Assembly: GCF_000410875.1 (NCBI RefSeq)
Contig: NZ_AROI01000016.1
Coordinates: forward strand, 1 to 64,000
Direction: 5' to 3'
DNA from: Halopseudomonas pelagia CL-AP6
GTDB taxonomy: Bacteria > Pseudomonadota > Gammaproteobacteria > Pseudomonadales > Pseudomonadaceae
DNA: 64,000 bases
Both the position numbers and the translations under genes were made by a program. The first letter of the stretch is position 1. Every line of letters begins with the position of its first letter. Of this stretch, positions 42,789-51,807 are shown piece after piece. The notes beneath the pieces are model-generated. The model had not been told where the DNA came from, searched no databases, and saw only the letters and a program-made list of their open reading frames with translations.

Positions 42789-43718
42789 TTATCCGCGTAA
42801 TGCATGCAGGCGATCAATTACCCGTTGAGCGAGCTCGTCGGGCTTGAACTTGGCAAGAAAATCATCCGCGCCGACCTTTTTGACCATCGCCTGATTGAAC
42901 ACGCCGGACAAAGAGGTATGAAGCAATATATGCAGCCCCGCCAACCGCGGGTCATTTCTGACCTCCGCAGTCAGGGTGTAGCCATCCATCTCAGGCATCT
43001 CGATATCCGACACCATCATCAGCAATTCGTCTGTCACCTTGTCGCCTTGCTCGGCCATCTTGCGAAGGTAGTCCAGCGCCTGCTGGCCATCGTTCAACGA
43101 AATCACCTCAACGCCTACCTCCTGCAGGCAGCGGGCCACCTGTTTGCGCGCTACGGAAGAATCATCGACGATCAGCACACGGCGCGCTGTCGCCTCGGTA
43201 TGCGTTTGCTCGTCAATCACACCGGCGGTGATAGTTTCTACCGTGGGCACAACCTCGGCGAGGATCTTCTCTACATCTATTATTTCGACCATCTGTTCGT
43301 CAACACGGGTAACTGCCGTTAGATAGTGATCGCGACCCGTACCCCGTGGCGGCGGATGAATGTCAGACCAATTCATGTTGACGATGCGCTCCACCGAACG
43401 CACCAGAAAACCCTGCACGCGATAGTTGTATTCGGTGATGATAACAAATGCCGTGCTCAGATCACTCAGCCCCGGGCCACCGGTTGCCTTGTTCAAATCG
43501 ATAATAGGCAGGGTGCCGCCGCGAATATGAGCAACCCCACGCACGACAGGATTCAGCCTGGGTAGCAGTGTGAGTTTCGGGCACTGCAACACTTCTTTGA
43601 CCTTGAACACGTTGATACCGTAAAGCTGGTTCCCGGCAAGCCGGAATAACAGCAATTCAAGGCGGTTCTGACCGACCAGTTGGGTGCGCTGGTTGACCGA
43701 ATCCATTACGCCTGCCAT
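42789..43718 (-). CDS. cheV: Chemotaxis coupling protein CheV (CheW domain plus receiver)
   Basis: 309 residues. An N-terminal CheW-like domain (FRLAGNQLYGINVFKVKEVLQCPKLTLLPRLNPVVRGVAHIRGGTLPIIDL) is followed by a receiver (RRVLIVDDSSVARKQ; acceptor Asp in VSDIEMPEMDGYTL; conserved Lys in DFLAKFKPDEL). CheV couples receptors to CheA and adapts by phosphorylation. AGGAG six bases upstream fixes the ATG at 43718. Order cheV-cheR next to flgA matches P. aeruginosa PA3349-PA3348 (recollection). Confidence 0.93.
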   Translation of the reverse strand: MAGVMDSVNQRTQLVGQNRLELLLFRLAGNQLYGINVFKVKEVLQCPKLTLLPRLNPVVRGVAHIRGGTLPIIDLNKATGGPGLSDLSTAFVIITEYNYRVQGFLVRSVERIVNMNWSDIHPPPRGTGRDHYLTAVTRVDEQMVEIIDVEKILAEVVPTVETITAGVIDEQTHTEATARRVLIVDDSSVARKQVARCLQEVGVEVISLNDGQQALDYLRKMAEQGDKVTDELLMMVSDIEMPEMDGYTLTAEVRNDPRLAGLHILLHTSLSGVFNQAMVKKVGADDFLAKFKPDELAQRVIDRLHALRG

Positions 43719-43747
43719 GGGCAACTCCTTATCGATAGAGGGCTATG

Positions 43748-43763
43748 CGGCACACATCTTGCT
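43748..43763 (+). promoter_or_regulatory. Candidate sigma-54 promoter of flgA
   Basis: CGGCAC-ACATC-TTGCT matches TGGCAC-N5-TTGCW except for the first base, with GG-N10-GC spacing, about 73 bp before the flgA start. It lies in the divergent cheV-flgA region. Confidence 0.75.
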
Positions 43764-43836
43764 GCATAGTTACCGTAACTCACGTAACGGCGTTTTATTG
43801 ACATACGCCAACCCTTTTGCCATCAAGGTTCATTGT

Positions 43837-44547
43837 ATGCGTTTTCTAACCGGGTGCGCGGCATTGCCAATATTTTTTTGCGCTGGCCTTTCAGCCAACC
43901 CGCTGATTGACCAGCTTATCGGCGCGACCACCGCTTTTCTTGAGCAGGAAGTTAAAACTCATCTGGACCGTAGTGCGCGCGAGGCTCGCTATGAGGTCAC
44001 GGTAAATCGTCTGGATCCCAGGCTCCGCCTGCCCTTGTGCCCAGCAGATGCGTTATCCGCGAGCCTCGAAAGTCCGGCCGAGCCCGTCGGCCGGGTGACC
44101 GTGCGCTTAAGTTGCGAAAGCGAGGTGCGCTGGCGACTGTTCGTGCCCGCGCAGGTCAGCCTGTTTCAGGAAGTGCTAGTCATCACTCGCCCGCTTGGCC
44201 GGCACAGCCTGATCAAGCCAGAGGATCTAGCGATGCTGGAGCGTGATACTGGGTTACTCGGCAATGCCTATCTCACCAACCCCCAGCAGGTAGTTGGTAT
44301 GCGCCTGCGCCGCCAGATCAGCGCCGACAGTGTGCTAACGCCCAACATGCTGGAACAGGATGAAGTGGTCAAGCGCGGCGACAAAGTGGTCATCAGCGCA
44401 GCCAATAGCCAAGTGTCGGTACGCATGTCTGGCGAGGCATTGGAGAGTGGCAATATCGGTAGTCAGATCAGTGTACGGAACGTCCGCTCCAGCCGCGTGG
44501 TCAAAGCCAGAATAATGGGGCCGGGTCAGGTCGAGGTAGCTATGTAA
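43837..44547 (+). CDS. flgA: Flagellar P-ring assembly chaperone FlgA
   Basis: 236 residues with a signal peptide (about 1-19). The mature part has LRLPLCP with a conserved Cys, and the SAF domain at the C-terminus (VGMRLRRQISADSVLTPNMLEQDEVVKRGDKVVISA ... ISVRNVRSSRVVKARIMGPGQVEV). It helps FlgI polymerise in the periplasm. The ATG at 43837 has AAGG eight bases upstream; upstream in-frame codons lack signal-peptide character. First gene of the flgA-flgM-flgN-ycgR stretch. Confidence 0.92.
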   Translation: MRFLTGCAALPIFFCAGLSANPLIDQLIGATTAFLEQEVKTHLDRSAREARYEVTVNRLDPRLRLPLCPADALSASLESPAEPVGRVTVRLSCESEVRWRLFVPAQVSLFQEVLVITRPLGRHSLIKPEDLAMLERDTGLLGNAYLTNPQQVVGMRLRRQISADSVLTPNMLEQDEVVKRGDKVVISAANSQVSVRMSGEALESGNIGSQISVRNVRSSRVVKARIMGPGQVEVAM

Positions 44548-44611
44548 TGCAGCAGATGACATTGCAGGTGGATCAGGTATGATCAGATTCTCGAACATTT
44601 TTACGCGCCTC

Positions 44612-44640
44612 GAGCCGACCGAAGGCTCCTTGTTATTTCC
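44612..44640 (+). terminator. Possible terminator between flgA and flgM
   Basis: GAGCC (44612-44616) and GGCTC (44624-44628) form a stem followed by CTTGTTATTT. A further TTGTTAT/ATAACAA inverted repeat (44630-44649) overlaps the tail. It would separate flgA (sigma-54) from flgM (sigma-28). Confidence 0.5.
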
Positions 44641-44676
44641 ATATAACAATGTGCGCGCTGTCACACAAAATAATCC

Positions 44677-44703
44677 TAAAGTTCTGAAGTTGGCGGCCGT
44701 TAA
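44677..44703 (+). promoter_or_regulatory. Sigma-28 (FliA) promoter of flgM
   Basis: TAAAGTTC (44677-44684), an 11-bp spacer, then GCCGTTAA (44696-44703): one mismatch per box from the FliA consensus TAAAGTTT-N11-GCCGATAA, about 38 bp before flgM. Confidence 0.9.
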
Positions 44704-44741
44704 CGCTACTAGCACAGCATTCAGATTCTGAGGAAAACAGA

Positions 44742-45053
44742 ATGGTTATCGATTTCAACACATCCAATAGTGCCGGTCGCAGCGCGCAGTCAAGCGCCGC
44801 AAGCGCCAAGCGCGATGCAACCGAAGCGGCACGCCCGGCTGAGCAGACTGCTGCCGACCAAGCCGTCAGTGCTGAAAGCGGCGTAAAGTTGAGCTCCCAG
44901 GCGCAGCAGTTGCAGGCGATCGAAGAGCGTATACGCGACCTGCCAGAGGTTGACAGTGCGCGCGTGGCTCAGATTCGCCAGGCAATCAGTGATGGCTCAT
45001 ACCAGACCGACAGCGCGCGTATTGCAGACAAGCTTCTGGCCCTCGAGGAATAA
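44742..45053 (+). CDS. flgM: Anti-sigma-28 factor FlgM
   Basis: 103 residues, low complexity at the N-terminus (Ala/Ser/Glu-rich, unstructured) and the conserved C-terminal sigma-binding helices VKLSSQAQQLQAIEERIRDLPEVDSARVAQIRQAISDGSYQTDSARIADKLLALE. It holds FliA inactive until it is exported through the completed hook. GAGG precedes the ATG. A FliA promoter upstream makes it self-regulated by the factor it inhibits. flgN follows. Confidence 0.94.
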   Translation: MVIDFNTSNSAGRSAQSSAASAKRDATEAARPAEQTAADQAVSAESGVKLSSQAQQLQAIEERIRDLPEVDSARVAQIRQAISDGSYQTDSARIADKLLALEE

Positions 45054-45103
45054 TTCGGAGTACCATCCAGAAGCTTTGCTGCCACTCGAAGCGGAGAACC
45101 CGG

Positions 45104-45565
45104 ATGGAACACCTGAATACGCTTTTTTCTGCCGCAAAAATTGATGCAGAAGCTTTTACTGCGCTACTCGACCAGGAACACAAAGCCCTTGTCGACCGTG
45201 ATATGCCCGCCCTCGAAGAGCTGCTGGCGGAGAAAGCTCCGCTGGTGAGCGCTCTGTCTCAGCATGATCGCGCCATCATCGCCTATTGCCAACAAGCGGG
45301 CATTCAGCCAGGCGAGAGCCTTGAACAGCATCTGGCTGTCACGCAACCACTAACGCTTCTGAGCACTTATCAAGCTTTCAAAGAGGCCCTGCAACGCTGC
45401 CAGATTGCCAACGAACGCAATGCCCGGCTGATTCGGCATAGCCAGCAGGCTACCGCCCAATTACTCGACCTACTGCGCAATCAGGGCGAGTCAAGTCAGA
45501 ACATCTACGACAGTCAGGGCCTTGCCAGCAAAAGTGGCACCCCACGCAACCTGACCAAGGTATAA
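45104..45565 (+). CDS. flgN: Flagellar export chaperone FlgN
   Basis: 153 residues, mostly helical (MEHLNTLFSAAKIDAEAFTALLDQEHKALVDRDMPALEELLAEKAPLV...), in the FlgN family that escorts FlgK and FlgL to the export gate. GGAGA lies about six bases before the ATG. It follows flgM by 50 bp and is probably on the same mRNA. Confidence 0.9.
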   Translation: MEHLNTLFSAAKIDAEAFTALLDQEHKALVDRDMPALEELLAEKAPLVSALSQHDRAIIAYCQQAGIQPGESLEQHLAVTQPLTLLSTYQAFKEALQRCQIANERNARLIRHSQQATAQLLDLLRNQGESSQNIYDSQGLASKSGTPRNLTKV

Positions 45566-45649
45566 AGCGTACATTGCAGCGCACCATGATGTTGTCTGGC
45601 CATGGTGCTGTATAGTTCTTGCTTGATTTTCTGATATCGAGAGTCGTCA

Positions 45650-46399
45650 GTGTCTACCTTATTCGACCAAGAAGCTGGTCCACAGCCACCACGCGAAGTA
45701 CGCTCCGCGATAGAGATCCTATCGCTCCTGAAAAATATTCAGCAGCGTCACGATCCACTTATCATCACCTTTACTGATCGCACTCAGCGCTTTCAGAGCT
45801 TTATCGTCAAGATCGATACCGACGCCAAGCAGCTTTGGCTCGATGAACTGATTCCCCGCGAAGGCGACCGTTATGCCGTCATGGGCGAATCCTTCCGCGC
45901 TGAGAGCTGGATTGACGGTGTGCATATCCGTTGGCAATGCCTGGGCGTCCAGAAAGTCATGCTTGACGATGCGCCGGCCTACCGTGCCCCGCTACCTCAA
46001 GAACTGATCTATCACCAGAAACGCGGAGCCTTCCGTGCCGCAGTGCGTCGTAGCCTGGATGCCAGCATTGGTATTGTTCACACAAAGCGGGCTGTGGCTC
46101 TAACCGGCAGCATTATGGATATTTCCGCCACTGGCTGCAAAGCACGGATGCCCGGCGATTGCAGTCATCTGCTGCCGCCAGGTGAGGAATTTGAGGCCAG
46201 CTACCTGCAATTGCCAGATAACGGCAGAAGTGCGCTAAACCTGGAAGTTCGACACGCTGTCTATGATGCCGTCAGCGACGAAACCCACATAGGCTTGCGA
46301 TTCAAGCAACCCACCCCGCTCGTGCAACGGCAGATTGACCGCTTCGTCAACTTCCTGCAGCGCGAAGCGCGACGCCTGGAAAAAGACGACCTGTTCTGA
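45650..46399 (+). CDS. ycgR: Flagellar brake protein YcgR (c-di-GMP-binding PilZ protein)
   Basis: 249 residues: N-terminal YcgR domain (~10-120), then PilZ. The c-di-GMP motif is RGAFRAAVRR (R-x3-R-type) followed by DISATGCKARM (D-x-S-x2-G). On binding c-di-GMP such proteins slow the motor. The start is GTG at 45650 with GAGAG upstream. It ends the flgA-M-N-ycgR run, the order in PAO1 PA3350-PA3353 as I recall it. Confidence 0.92.
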   Translation: MSTLFDQEAGPQPPREVRSAIEILSLLKNIQQRHDPLIITFTDRTQRFQSFIVKIDTDAKQLWLDELIPREGDRYAVMGESFRAESWIDGVHIRWQCLGVQKVMLDDAPAYRAPLPQELIYHQKRGAFRAAVRRSLDASIGIVHTKRAVALTGSIMDISATGCKARMPGDCSHLLPPGEEFEASYLQLPDNGRSALNLEVRHAVYDAVSDETHIGLRFKQPTPLVQRQIDRFVNFLQREARRLEKDDLF

Positions 46400-46440
46400 G
46401 CCTTGCGCTGGCTGTGAGTATAGCGCTACCCATGTAACAC

Positions 46441-46462
46441 CCGGCCGAATCAACCCGGCCGG
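46441..46462. other. GC-rich stem-loop at the convergent ycgR/MFS junction
   Basis: CCGGCC (46441-46446) and GGCCGG (46457-46462) with a ten-base loop overlap the MFS stop codon. No T-run, so termination is uncertain. Confidence 0.4.
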
Positions 46463-47766
46463 TGGTCGTCCTGATCTTCATCCCGTTCAGAAGCCTTGAC
46501 GTGACCATCATCGCGCATCTGCTCTTCCACCATGTGTTCTTCCACCCGCGGGTCCATCGCCGCCGCCAGCGACGAGCTCACCAGGTTACCCGCTGCGGGC
46601 ATAAAGTGAATCGGTGCGTCCTGAACCAGATGCTCCCCGCTGACCGCTTCCGGCCTGACACGCAAGACCAGCACCAGGGTGCAGCAGGCCATAAACACAT
46701 ACAGCATGTGCGCACCCATGGTTTTCATCAACACCGAGCCCAACAAGGGCCCTACGCTGGCACCCAGGCCAAAAGTTACCAATAGCATCGCTGACAGCGG
46801 CACCCGATCATCGGGCTCAACATGGTCATTGGCCAGCGCCACCGCCAATGGGTACAAAGTGAACGCGAGAACGCCAAACAATCCGGTCAGCACCATCAAG
46901 CCAACCGAAGACAAGGTCGGCAACGCAATCAATAGCGCGACGCCAGTCAAAATAATCGCGTTGATCTGGATCATCCGGCTGCGATCCAGCCTGTCTGATA
47001 GCCACCCCACCGGCCACTGCGCCAGCAAACCGGCGCCGATAGTGACCGCCATAAAAATGCCGATATCCGAGGTAGCCAGTCCGGTCGACGAAGCAAAAAT
47101 AGGTGCCAGACCGTAGAACGCGCCTAACAATAACCCTGAGACGCCAACCGTGGTCAACGCCAGAGGAATGCGCTGGATAAACAGTCGGATCTTCATCGGC
47201 GCCGGATGCAACGGAGCCGGGTGAATTCGATTGGTCACCGCGACCGGAACCAGGCACAGGGAAAAGCACATGGAGACAATCAGCAAATGGCGAATATCCA
47301 GATCCGGCATCACCGTGAGCACTACCTGCCCCATCGCAAGACCGAGAAAGGTAACCGCCATATAACTGGCGAAAACCATCCCGCGTTGATGGGATTCAGC
47401 CTGCTCATTTAGCCAGCTCTCGAGCACCATGTACTGACACATCATTGCCATTCCGACGACCAGCCGCAGCACCAACCAGAATTCGACACTGGACGTCAGT
47501 GCGTGGCCCAGCACCGAAGCGGTTACCACCCCGGCGCTAGCGACAAAAGCGCGGATGTGACCCACCCGCGCGATAAGTCTGTGGCCAATCGAGGCCCCCA
47601 TTACCAGGCCAACGTAATAGCCGGTCATCAGCAAGCCAATCCATATCTCGCTAGTGCCATCCGCCGACAGACGCAAGCCGAGATAAGTGCCGAGCAGGCC
47701 ACTACCCAACAACATCAGCAAAGTGGCGAAATACAGTGAAGAGAAGGCAGTAAGACTTCTGGGCAT
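46450..47766 (-). CDS. MFS transporter (YcaD-like)
   Basis: 438 residues, twelve membrane segments with loop-2 and loop-8 MFS motifs (GHRLIARVGHIRAF; GWLSDRLDRSRMI), and the conserved MVLESWLNEQAESHQRGMVFASYMAVTFLGLAMGQ, found in YcaD-type transporters. The last ~45 residues are acidic/histidine-containing and cytoplasmic. Substrate unknown. GGAG lies five bases before the ATG at 47766. Confidence 0.87.
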   Translation of the reverse strand: MPRSLTAFSSLYFATLLMLLGSGLLGTYLGLRLSADGTSEIWIGLLMTGYYVGLVMGASIGHRLIARVGHIRAFVASAGVVTASVLGHALTSSVEFWLVLRLVVGMAMMCQYMVLESWLNEQAESHQRGMVFASYMAVTFLGLAMGQVVLTVMPDLDIRHLLIVSMCFSLCLVPVAVTNRIHPAPLHPAPMKIRLFIQRIPLALTTVGVSGLLLGAFYGLAPIFASSTGLATSDIGIFMAVTIGAGLLAQWPVGWLSDRLDRSRMIQINAIILTGVALLIALPTLSSVGLMVLTGLFGVLAFTLYPLAVALANDHVEPDDRVPLSAMLLVTFGLGASVGPLLGSVLMKTMGAHMLYVFMACCTLVLVLRVRPEAVSGEHLVQDAPIHFMPAAGNLVSSSLAAAMDPRVEEHMVEEQMRDDGHVKASERDEDQDDHRPG

Positions 47767-48079
47767 CAAAACTCCGGCGTTAAATCAAAATACATAAATA
47801 GTGGCTGACGTGGCTGATGGTCAGTTTAGAACAACAATAGAAATAGAAAGATGACACCGACTGGAATAATTCCAGCTGGCTATTCATCATTTAATCATTG
47901 GTTTTATCGGGGGGCACAGCAAAAACGACGAAGCTGGCTACCTGCGTGCAGACCGCAGAGACAGCAACTCTTTGGACATCTGAACCAGCGCCGATGATAA
48001 CACCGGCAGCAAGGCAAATACAGGAACCTCGGCGGAAGCTACCCCCTTGCGTCAGGCAGGGCGTTTTGTTCACGCTTTT
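47767..48079. other. Intergenic stretch between the MFS and GGDEF genes
   Basis: About 310 bp without a recognisable gene. A minus-strand frame from GTG 48073 encodes 60 residues with mild hydrophobicity but has no family resemblance. No clear promoter or terminator seen. Confidence 0.4.
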
Positions 48080-49150
48080 TTAGGTAAGCTCCAACTCCAC
48101 CCTATTGCGCCCACCCTCCTTGCCTTGGTACAGGGCTCTATCTGCTCGGGCGATAGCGACACTCAGATCTTCTCCGGGGCGATACTCGCTAACCCCTATA
48201 CTCAGCGTGACCGACAAGGGCATCCCATCACACTCCCATTGGTCTTCCTCCACAGCAACGCGAATGCGCTCAGCGGTGAGCAGAGCCTGCTGAGCATCAG
48301 TATCTGGCAGTATGGCTAGAAACTCTTCTCCGCCCCAGCGCCCGAGCGAGTCCTGAGTGCGGAGTACGGATGCCAACACGACACTCATCCTCTCCAGCAC
48401 CCGATCACCCACATCATGCCCATAACGGTCATTGAAGTGCTTGAAATGGTCTATATCCAATAACAGGAAGGTGAGTCGCAGCGGATTGCGATCACAGCGG
48501 GCAATTTCCTTTTCGGCCAGTTCGATCAAATGCCGTCGATTGAAGAGCCGGGTCAAGGAGTCGGTAGTGGCCATGAACTGAAGTTTTCGCTGGGCGCTGC
48601 TGACGGTATTGACGTAGAACAGCGACAGATAGCTGAACATACAGAACACCACCGTCAGATTGAAAAGAAATACGCCCAGCAAGGCATTCGATGAAATCGG
48701 CTGCAACGGCTCGACAAACCACATCATCGCGAACAGCAATACGTAAAATGCCCATAATCCGGCTACCGCCTTCCATGCTTTGGTCGCGGTCATTCCGGCG
48801 AACAAAGCGGGTATGAACATCAGCAGAAAATAGTGAAAGCCACTGTCCCAGCCGATCAGCAGCGTTCCCAACGCGGCATGTATGATTACCTCGGTCCAGA
48901 TAAGCGCGATGGCAAGCCCGTTACGCCGTTTGTTGATCAGATAAAGCGCCACGAGGTACAGACTCACGCTGGCAACGTTGATCCATGCCAGAATGGGGGA
49001 ACCGAGCAGATGAAACAGAAAGAAAAACGCTACGTCGACGCTGGCGGCCAGTTGACAGCAGCGCCGAGCTAGTTGCCAGAACTGCGGGCGCGAATGCTTG
49101 TTCCGCGCGTCGGGTGCCTGTCTCGGCTCATCTTCTTGTCCCTGTGCCAT
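48080..49150 (-). CDS. Membrane-bound diguanylate cyclase (GGDEF)
   Basis: 356 residues. The N-terminal ~190 residues hold about six membrane helices with short loops and no known sensor domain. The GGDEF domain follows (DSLTRLFNRRHLIELAEKE; LLDIDHFKHFNDRYGHDVGD; active-site R-W-G-G-E-E-F). The intact GGEEF predicts c-di-GMP synthesis. No RxxD inhibitory motif is evident just before it. It could feed the YcgR brake encoded 1.7 kb away, but this is inference. The ribosome binding site is weak. Confidence 0.92.
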   Translation of the reverse strand: MAQGQEDEPRQAPDARNKHSRPQFWQLARRCCQLAASVDVAFFFLFHLLGSPILAWINVASVSLYLVALYLINKRRNGLAIALIWTEVIIHAALGTLLIGWDSGFHYFLLMFIPALFAGMTATKAWKAVAGLWAFYVLLFAMMWFVEPLQPISSNALLGVFLFNLTVVFCMFSYLSLFYVNTVSSAQRKLQFMATTDSLTRLFNRRHLIELAEKEIARCDRNPLRLTFLLLDIDHFKHFNDRYGHDVGDRVLERMSVVLASVLRTQDSLGRWGGEEFLAILPDTDAQQALLTAERIRVAVEEDQWECDGMPLSVTLSIGVSEYRPGEDLSVAIARADRALYQGKEGGRNRVELELT

Positions 49151-49445
49151 GCCGCAATTCCATGCTTTGACCGTTTTAGCGGCCTGATTATATCGCTCTC
49201 ACGCGGCGCAGACGCGATGGACGCGATGTAGATAGCACCGATTATAGCTCAAAGCCATATCAACAAAACCTTACTTATGTCGCTCAACACTAGCCATATA
49301 ACTGACTCCAATTTTGCCGACAGATTAACCTTCACAGCAGCGCAGAGGCGCATTCTCAACAACCCCCAACTGTGCCTGTTAACTGATCCCCTTGCTGCCC
49401 CATTATCCCGTTACGCTTACCCAAGCTGACGCATAGGAGAAATAT
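49151..49445. other. Intergenic region before the GNAT gene
   Basis: About 295 bp; nothing recognisable beyond a doubled GACGCGATG at roughly 49210-49228. Promoters of the divergent GGDEF and GNAT genes are presumed here. Confidence 0.4.
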
Positions 49446-49898
49446 ATGAACATCAGACCGGCTGACCTGTCTGACCTGCCTGACCTACTGCTTTTCGAAC
49501 AAGCTGTCGTTGCCGCCGAACAGCCCTACAACCCGGAAATTCGCGACAAGGCTCGTTATTACGACCTTGACCGGCTGATCGCCGATGAACTGTCTCTGCT
49601 GCTGGTGGCAGAATTGGACGGTGTGCTGGTCGGCTGCGGCTATGCGCAGATCCGCGAATCAAAGGCCCATCTGCAGCATACCCGGCACAGTTACCTGGGT
49701 TTTATGTATGTGCAACCGGCGCATCGGGGCCAGGGCATCAACCAAAATATCATCGACCGACTGCTGGCCTGGAGCAGAGAAAAACAAGCCCTGCGTTGTT
49801 ATCTGGACGTGTACGCCGGCAATGCCGCAGCGATCCGCGCTTATGAAAAGGTTGGCTTCAACAGCTCCCTGATTGAGATGAAACTGTGCCTCGACTAA
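49446..49898 (+). CDS. GNAT family N-acetyltransferase
   Basis: 150 residues. The acetyl-CoA-binding segment reads LGFMYVQPAHRGQGINQNIIDRLLAW, with DVYAGNAAAIRAYEKVGFNSSLIEMKL at the C-terminus: standard GNAT motifs A and B. It transfers an acetyl group to an amine; the acceptor cannot be told. GGAGAA lies five bases before the ATG. Confidence 0.88.
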   Translation: MNIRPADLSDLPDLLLFEQAVVAAEQPYNPEIRDKARYYDLDRLIADELSLLLVAELDGVLVGCGYAQIRESKAHLQHTRHSYLGFMYVQPAHRGQGINQNIIDRLLAWSREKQALRCYLDVYAGNAAAIRAYEKVGFNSSLIEMKLCLD

Positions 49899-49913
49899 CC
49901 TATGCTGCCAACC

Positions 49914-50690
49914 TCAGTGAATAATCTGACTCAAGAACAGCCTGGTCCGTTCGTTCTCCGGATGATTGAAAAACTTTTCCGGCTCGGCTTCCTCGACAAT
50001 CTCGCCCTTGTCCATAAAGATCACCCGGTTTGCTACCGTGCGGGCAAAGCCCATTTCGTGGGTAACGCACAACATGGTCATGCCATCCTCGGCCAGACCG
50101 ATCATGGTATCGAGCACCTCCTTGACCATTTCCGGATCCAGTGCGGAAGTGGGCTCGTCAAACAACATGATCTTTGGCTGCATGCACAGGGCGCGGGCAA
50201 TCGCCACGCGTTGTTGCTGGCCGCCGGACAATTGCCCCGGGTACTTCAGCGCTTGCTCAGGAATCCGCACCCGCTCGAGAAAATGCATGGCCAATTCCTC
50301 GGCTTGACGCTTGGGCATTTTGCGCACCCACATCGGTGATAAGGTGCAGTTCTGCAATACCGAAAGATGCGGGAACAGGTTGAAGTGCTGGAATACCATA
50401 CCGACCTCACGGCGCACCGCTTCAATGTGCTTGAGGTCATGGGTCAGTTCGGTACCATCGACGATGATATGCCCCTGTTGATGCTCCTCCAAACGGTTGA
50501 TACAACGAATGGTGGTCGACTTGCCCGAGCCTGACGGCCCGCAAAGCACGATGCGCTCGCCTTGCTGCACGTCCAGGTTAATGTCTTTAAGTACATGGAA
50601 TTGACCATACCATTTGTGCACGCCCTGCATCTGGATCATGCTCGCACTGCCGGCTGGGTTCATCGTGGAATCAGTCGCTATGTCAGTCAC
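49914..50690 (-). CDS. aapP: General L-amino acid ABC transporter ATP-binding protein AapP
   Basis: 258 residues with Walker [11 protein letters not shown]-loop [10 protein letters not shown], signature [15 protein letters not shown], Walker [14 protein letters not shown], and the H-loop THEMGFA. It powers uptake of polar amino acids with AapQ/AapM. Start GTG 50690 has AGGAG eight bases upstream; the first in-frame ATG (50663) does not. Last gene of aapJQMP. Confidence 0.94.
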   Translation of the reverse strand: MTDIATDSTMNPAGSASMIQMQGVHKWYGQFHVLKDINLDVQQGERIVLCGPSGSGKSTTIRCINRLEEHQQGHIIVDGTELTHDLKHIEAVRREVGMVFQHFNLFPHLSVLQNCTLSPMWVRKMPKRQAEELAMHFLERVRIPEQALKYPGQLSGGQQQRVAIARALCMQPKIMLFDEPTSALDPEMVKEVLDTMIGLAEDGMTMLCVTHEMGFARTVANRVIFMDKGEIVEEAEPEKFFNHPENERTRLFLSQIIH

Positions 50691-50701
50691 TTCTAATGCT
50701 C

Positions 50702-51799
50702 CTAATGCTTGTGGCCGGTGTCCAGCTTGTGCTCCAGATGAATGGAGTAGCGGGACATACCGAAACAGAAAATCCAGAAAACCAACGCGGCAAAGACATA
50801 ACCCTCGGTCGCCATACCCAACCAGGCGGGGTCGGTAGTTGCCTGTTTGATGCTGTTAAGCAGGTCAAATAGCCCGATGATGATCACCAGGCTGGTGTCC
50901 TTGAACAACGATATAAAGGTGTTGACGATGCCCGGGATAACCATCTTCAGCGCCTGCGGCAATATCACCAGGCCCATTACCCGCCAGTAGCCCAACCCCA
51001 TAGCTTCTGCGGCTTCGTATTGGCCCTTGGGGATCGCCTGCAAACCGCCGCGAACTACTTCGGCCACGTAAGCTGACTGGAACAGAATTACGCCGATCAG
51101 GGCGCGCATCAGCTTGTCGAAGCTCATACCTTCCGGCAGGAACAGCGGCAGCATGACTGATGACATAAACAGCACCGTGATCAAGGGCACACCGCGCCAG
51201 AACTCGATGAAGGTCACGCAGATCACGCGAATGGCCGGCATGTCCGAACGGCGACCCAGTGCTAGCAAAATGCCCAGCGGCAAAGCCCCGGCAATGCCAA
51301 CTGCGGCAATCACCAACGTCAGCATCAAGCCACCCCACTGGCTGGTGCGCACATGCTCCAGGCCAAACCAGCCGCCACTAAGCAGGCAATAGGCGATGAC
51401 CGGATAGATCAGCAGAAAAGCGATACCGTATAGCCCCTTGCGCGGCATTGCTGATACAAATAGCGGCGCCGCGCCGACGATCGCTAGCATCGCTGTCAAA
51501 TCAACCCGCCAGCGCAGTTCGGTCGGGTAAAAACCGTACATAAATTGCCCGAAGCGCTGCTGAATAAATACCCAGCACGCACCTTCACTGGCGCAATCGG
51601 CGCGAGTTTCACCCACCCAGTCGGCCTGAAGGAAGGCCCACTGAATAACCGGCGGTACAATCAGCCAGATCAGATACAGAGAAAACAGTGTGAGCAGGCT
51701 GTTGAACCAGGAAGAAAACAGGTTTTCTCGCAACCAGGCAACGACGCCAATGGCCTGCCGAGGCGGCGGCATATCCGGTTTGAATGTGTGAGTTTGCAT
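50702..51799 (-). CDS. aapM: General L-amino acid ABC transporter permease AapM
   Basis: 365 residues, about eight membrane segments, with the ABC permease EAA-type loop ([41 protein letters not shown]) and [16 protein letters not shown]. The long N-terminal part before the His/Glu/Gln permease core is typical of AapM/BztC. 8 bp after aapQ. Confidence 0.94.
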   Translation of the reverse strand: MQTHTFKPDMPPPRQAIGVVAWLRENLFSSWFNSLLTLFSLYLIWLIVPPVIQWAFLQADWVGETRADCASEGACWVFIQQRFGQFMYGFYPTELRWRVDLTAMLAIVGAAPLFVSAMPRKGLYGIAFLLIYPVIAYCLLSGGWFGLEHVRTSQWGGLMLTLVIAAVGIAGALPLGILLALGRRSDMPAIRVICVTFIEFWRGVPLITVLFMSSVMLPLFLPEGMSFDKLMRALIGVILFQSAYVAEVVRGGLQAIPKGQYEAAEAMGLGYWRVMGLVILPQALKMVIPGIVNTFISLFKDTSLVIIIGLFDLLNSIKQATTDPAWLGMATEGYVFAALVFWIFCFGMSRYSIHLEHKLDTGHKH

Positions 51800-51807
51800 G
51801 GCTGTTC

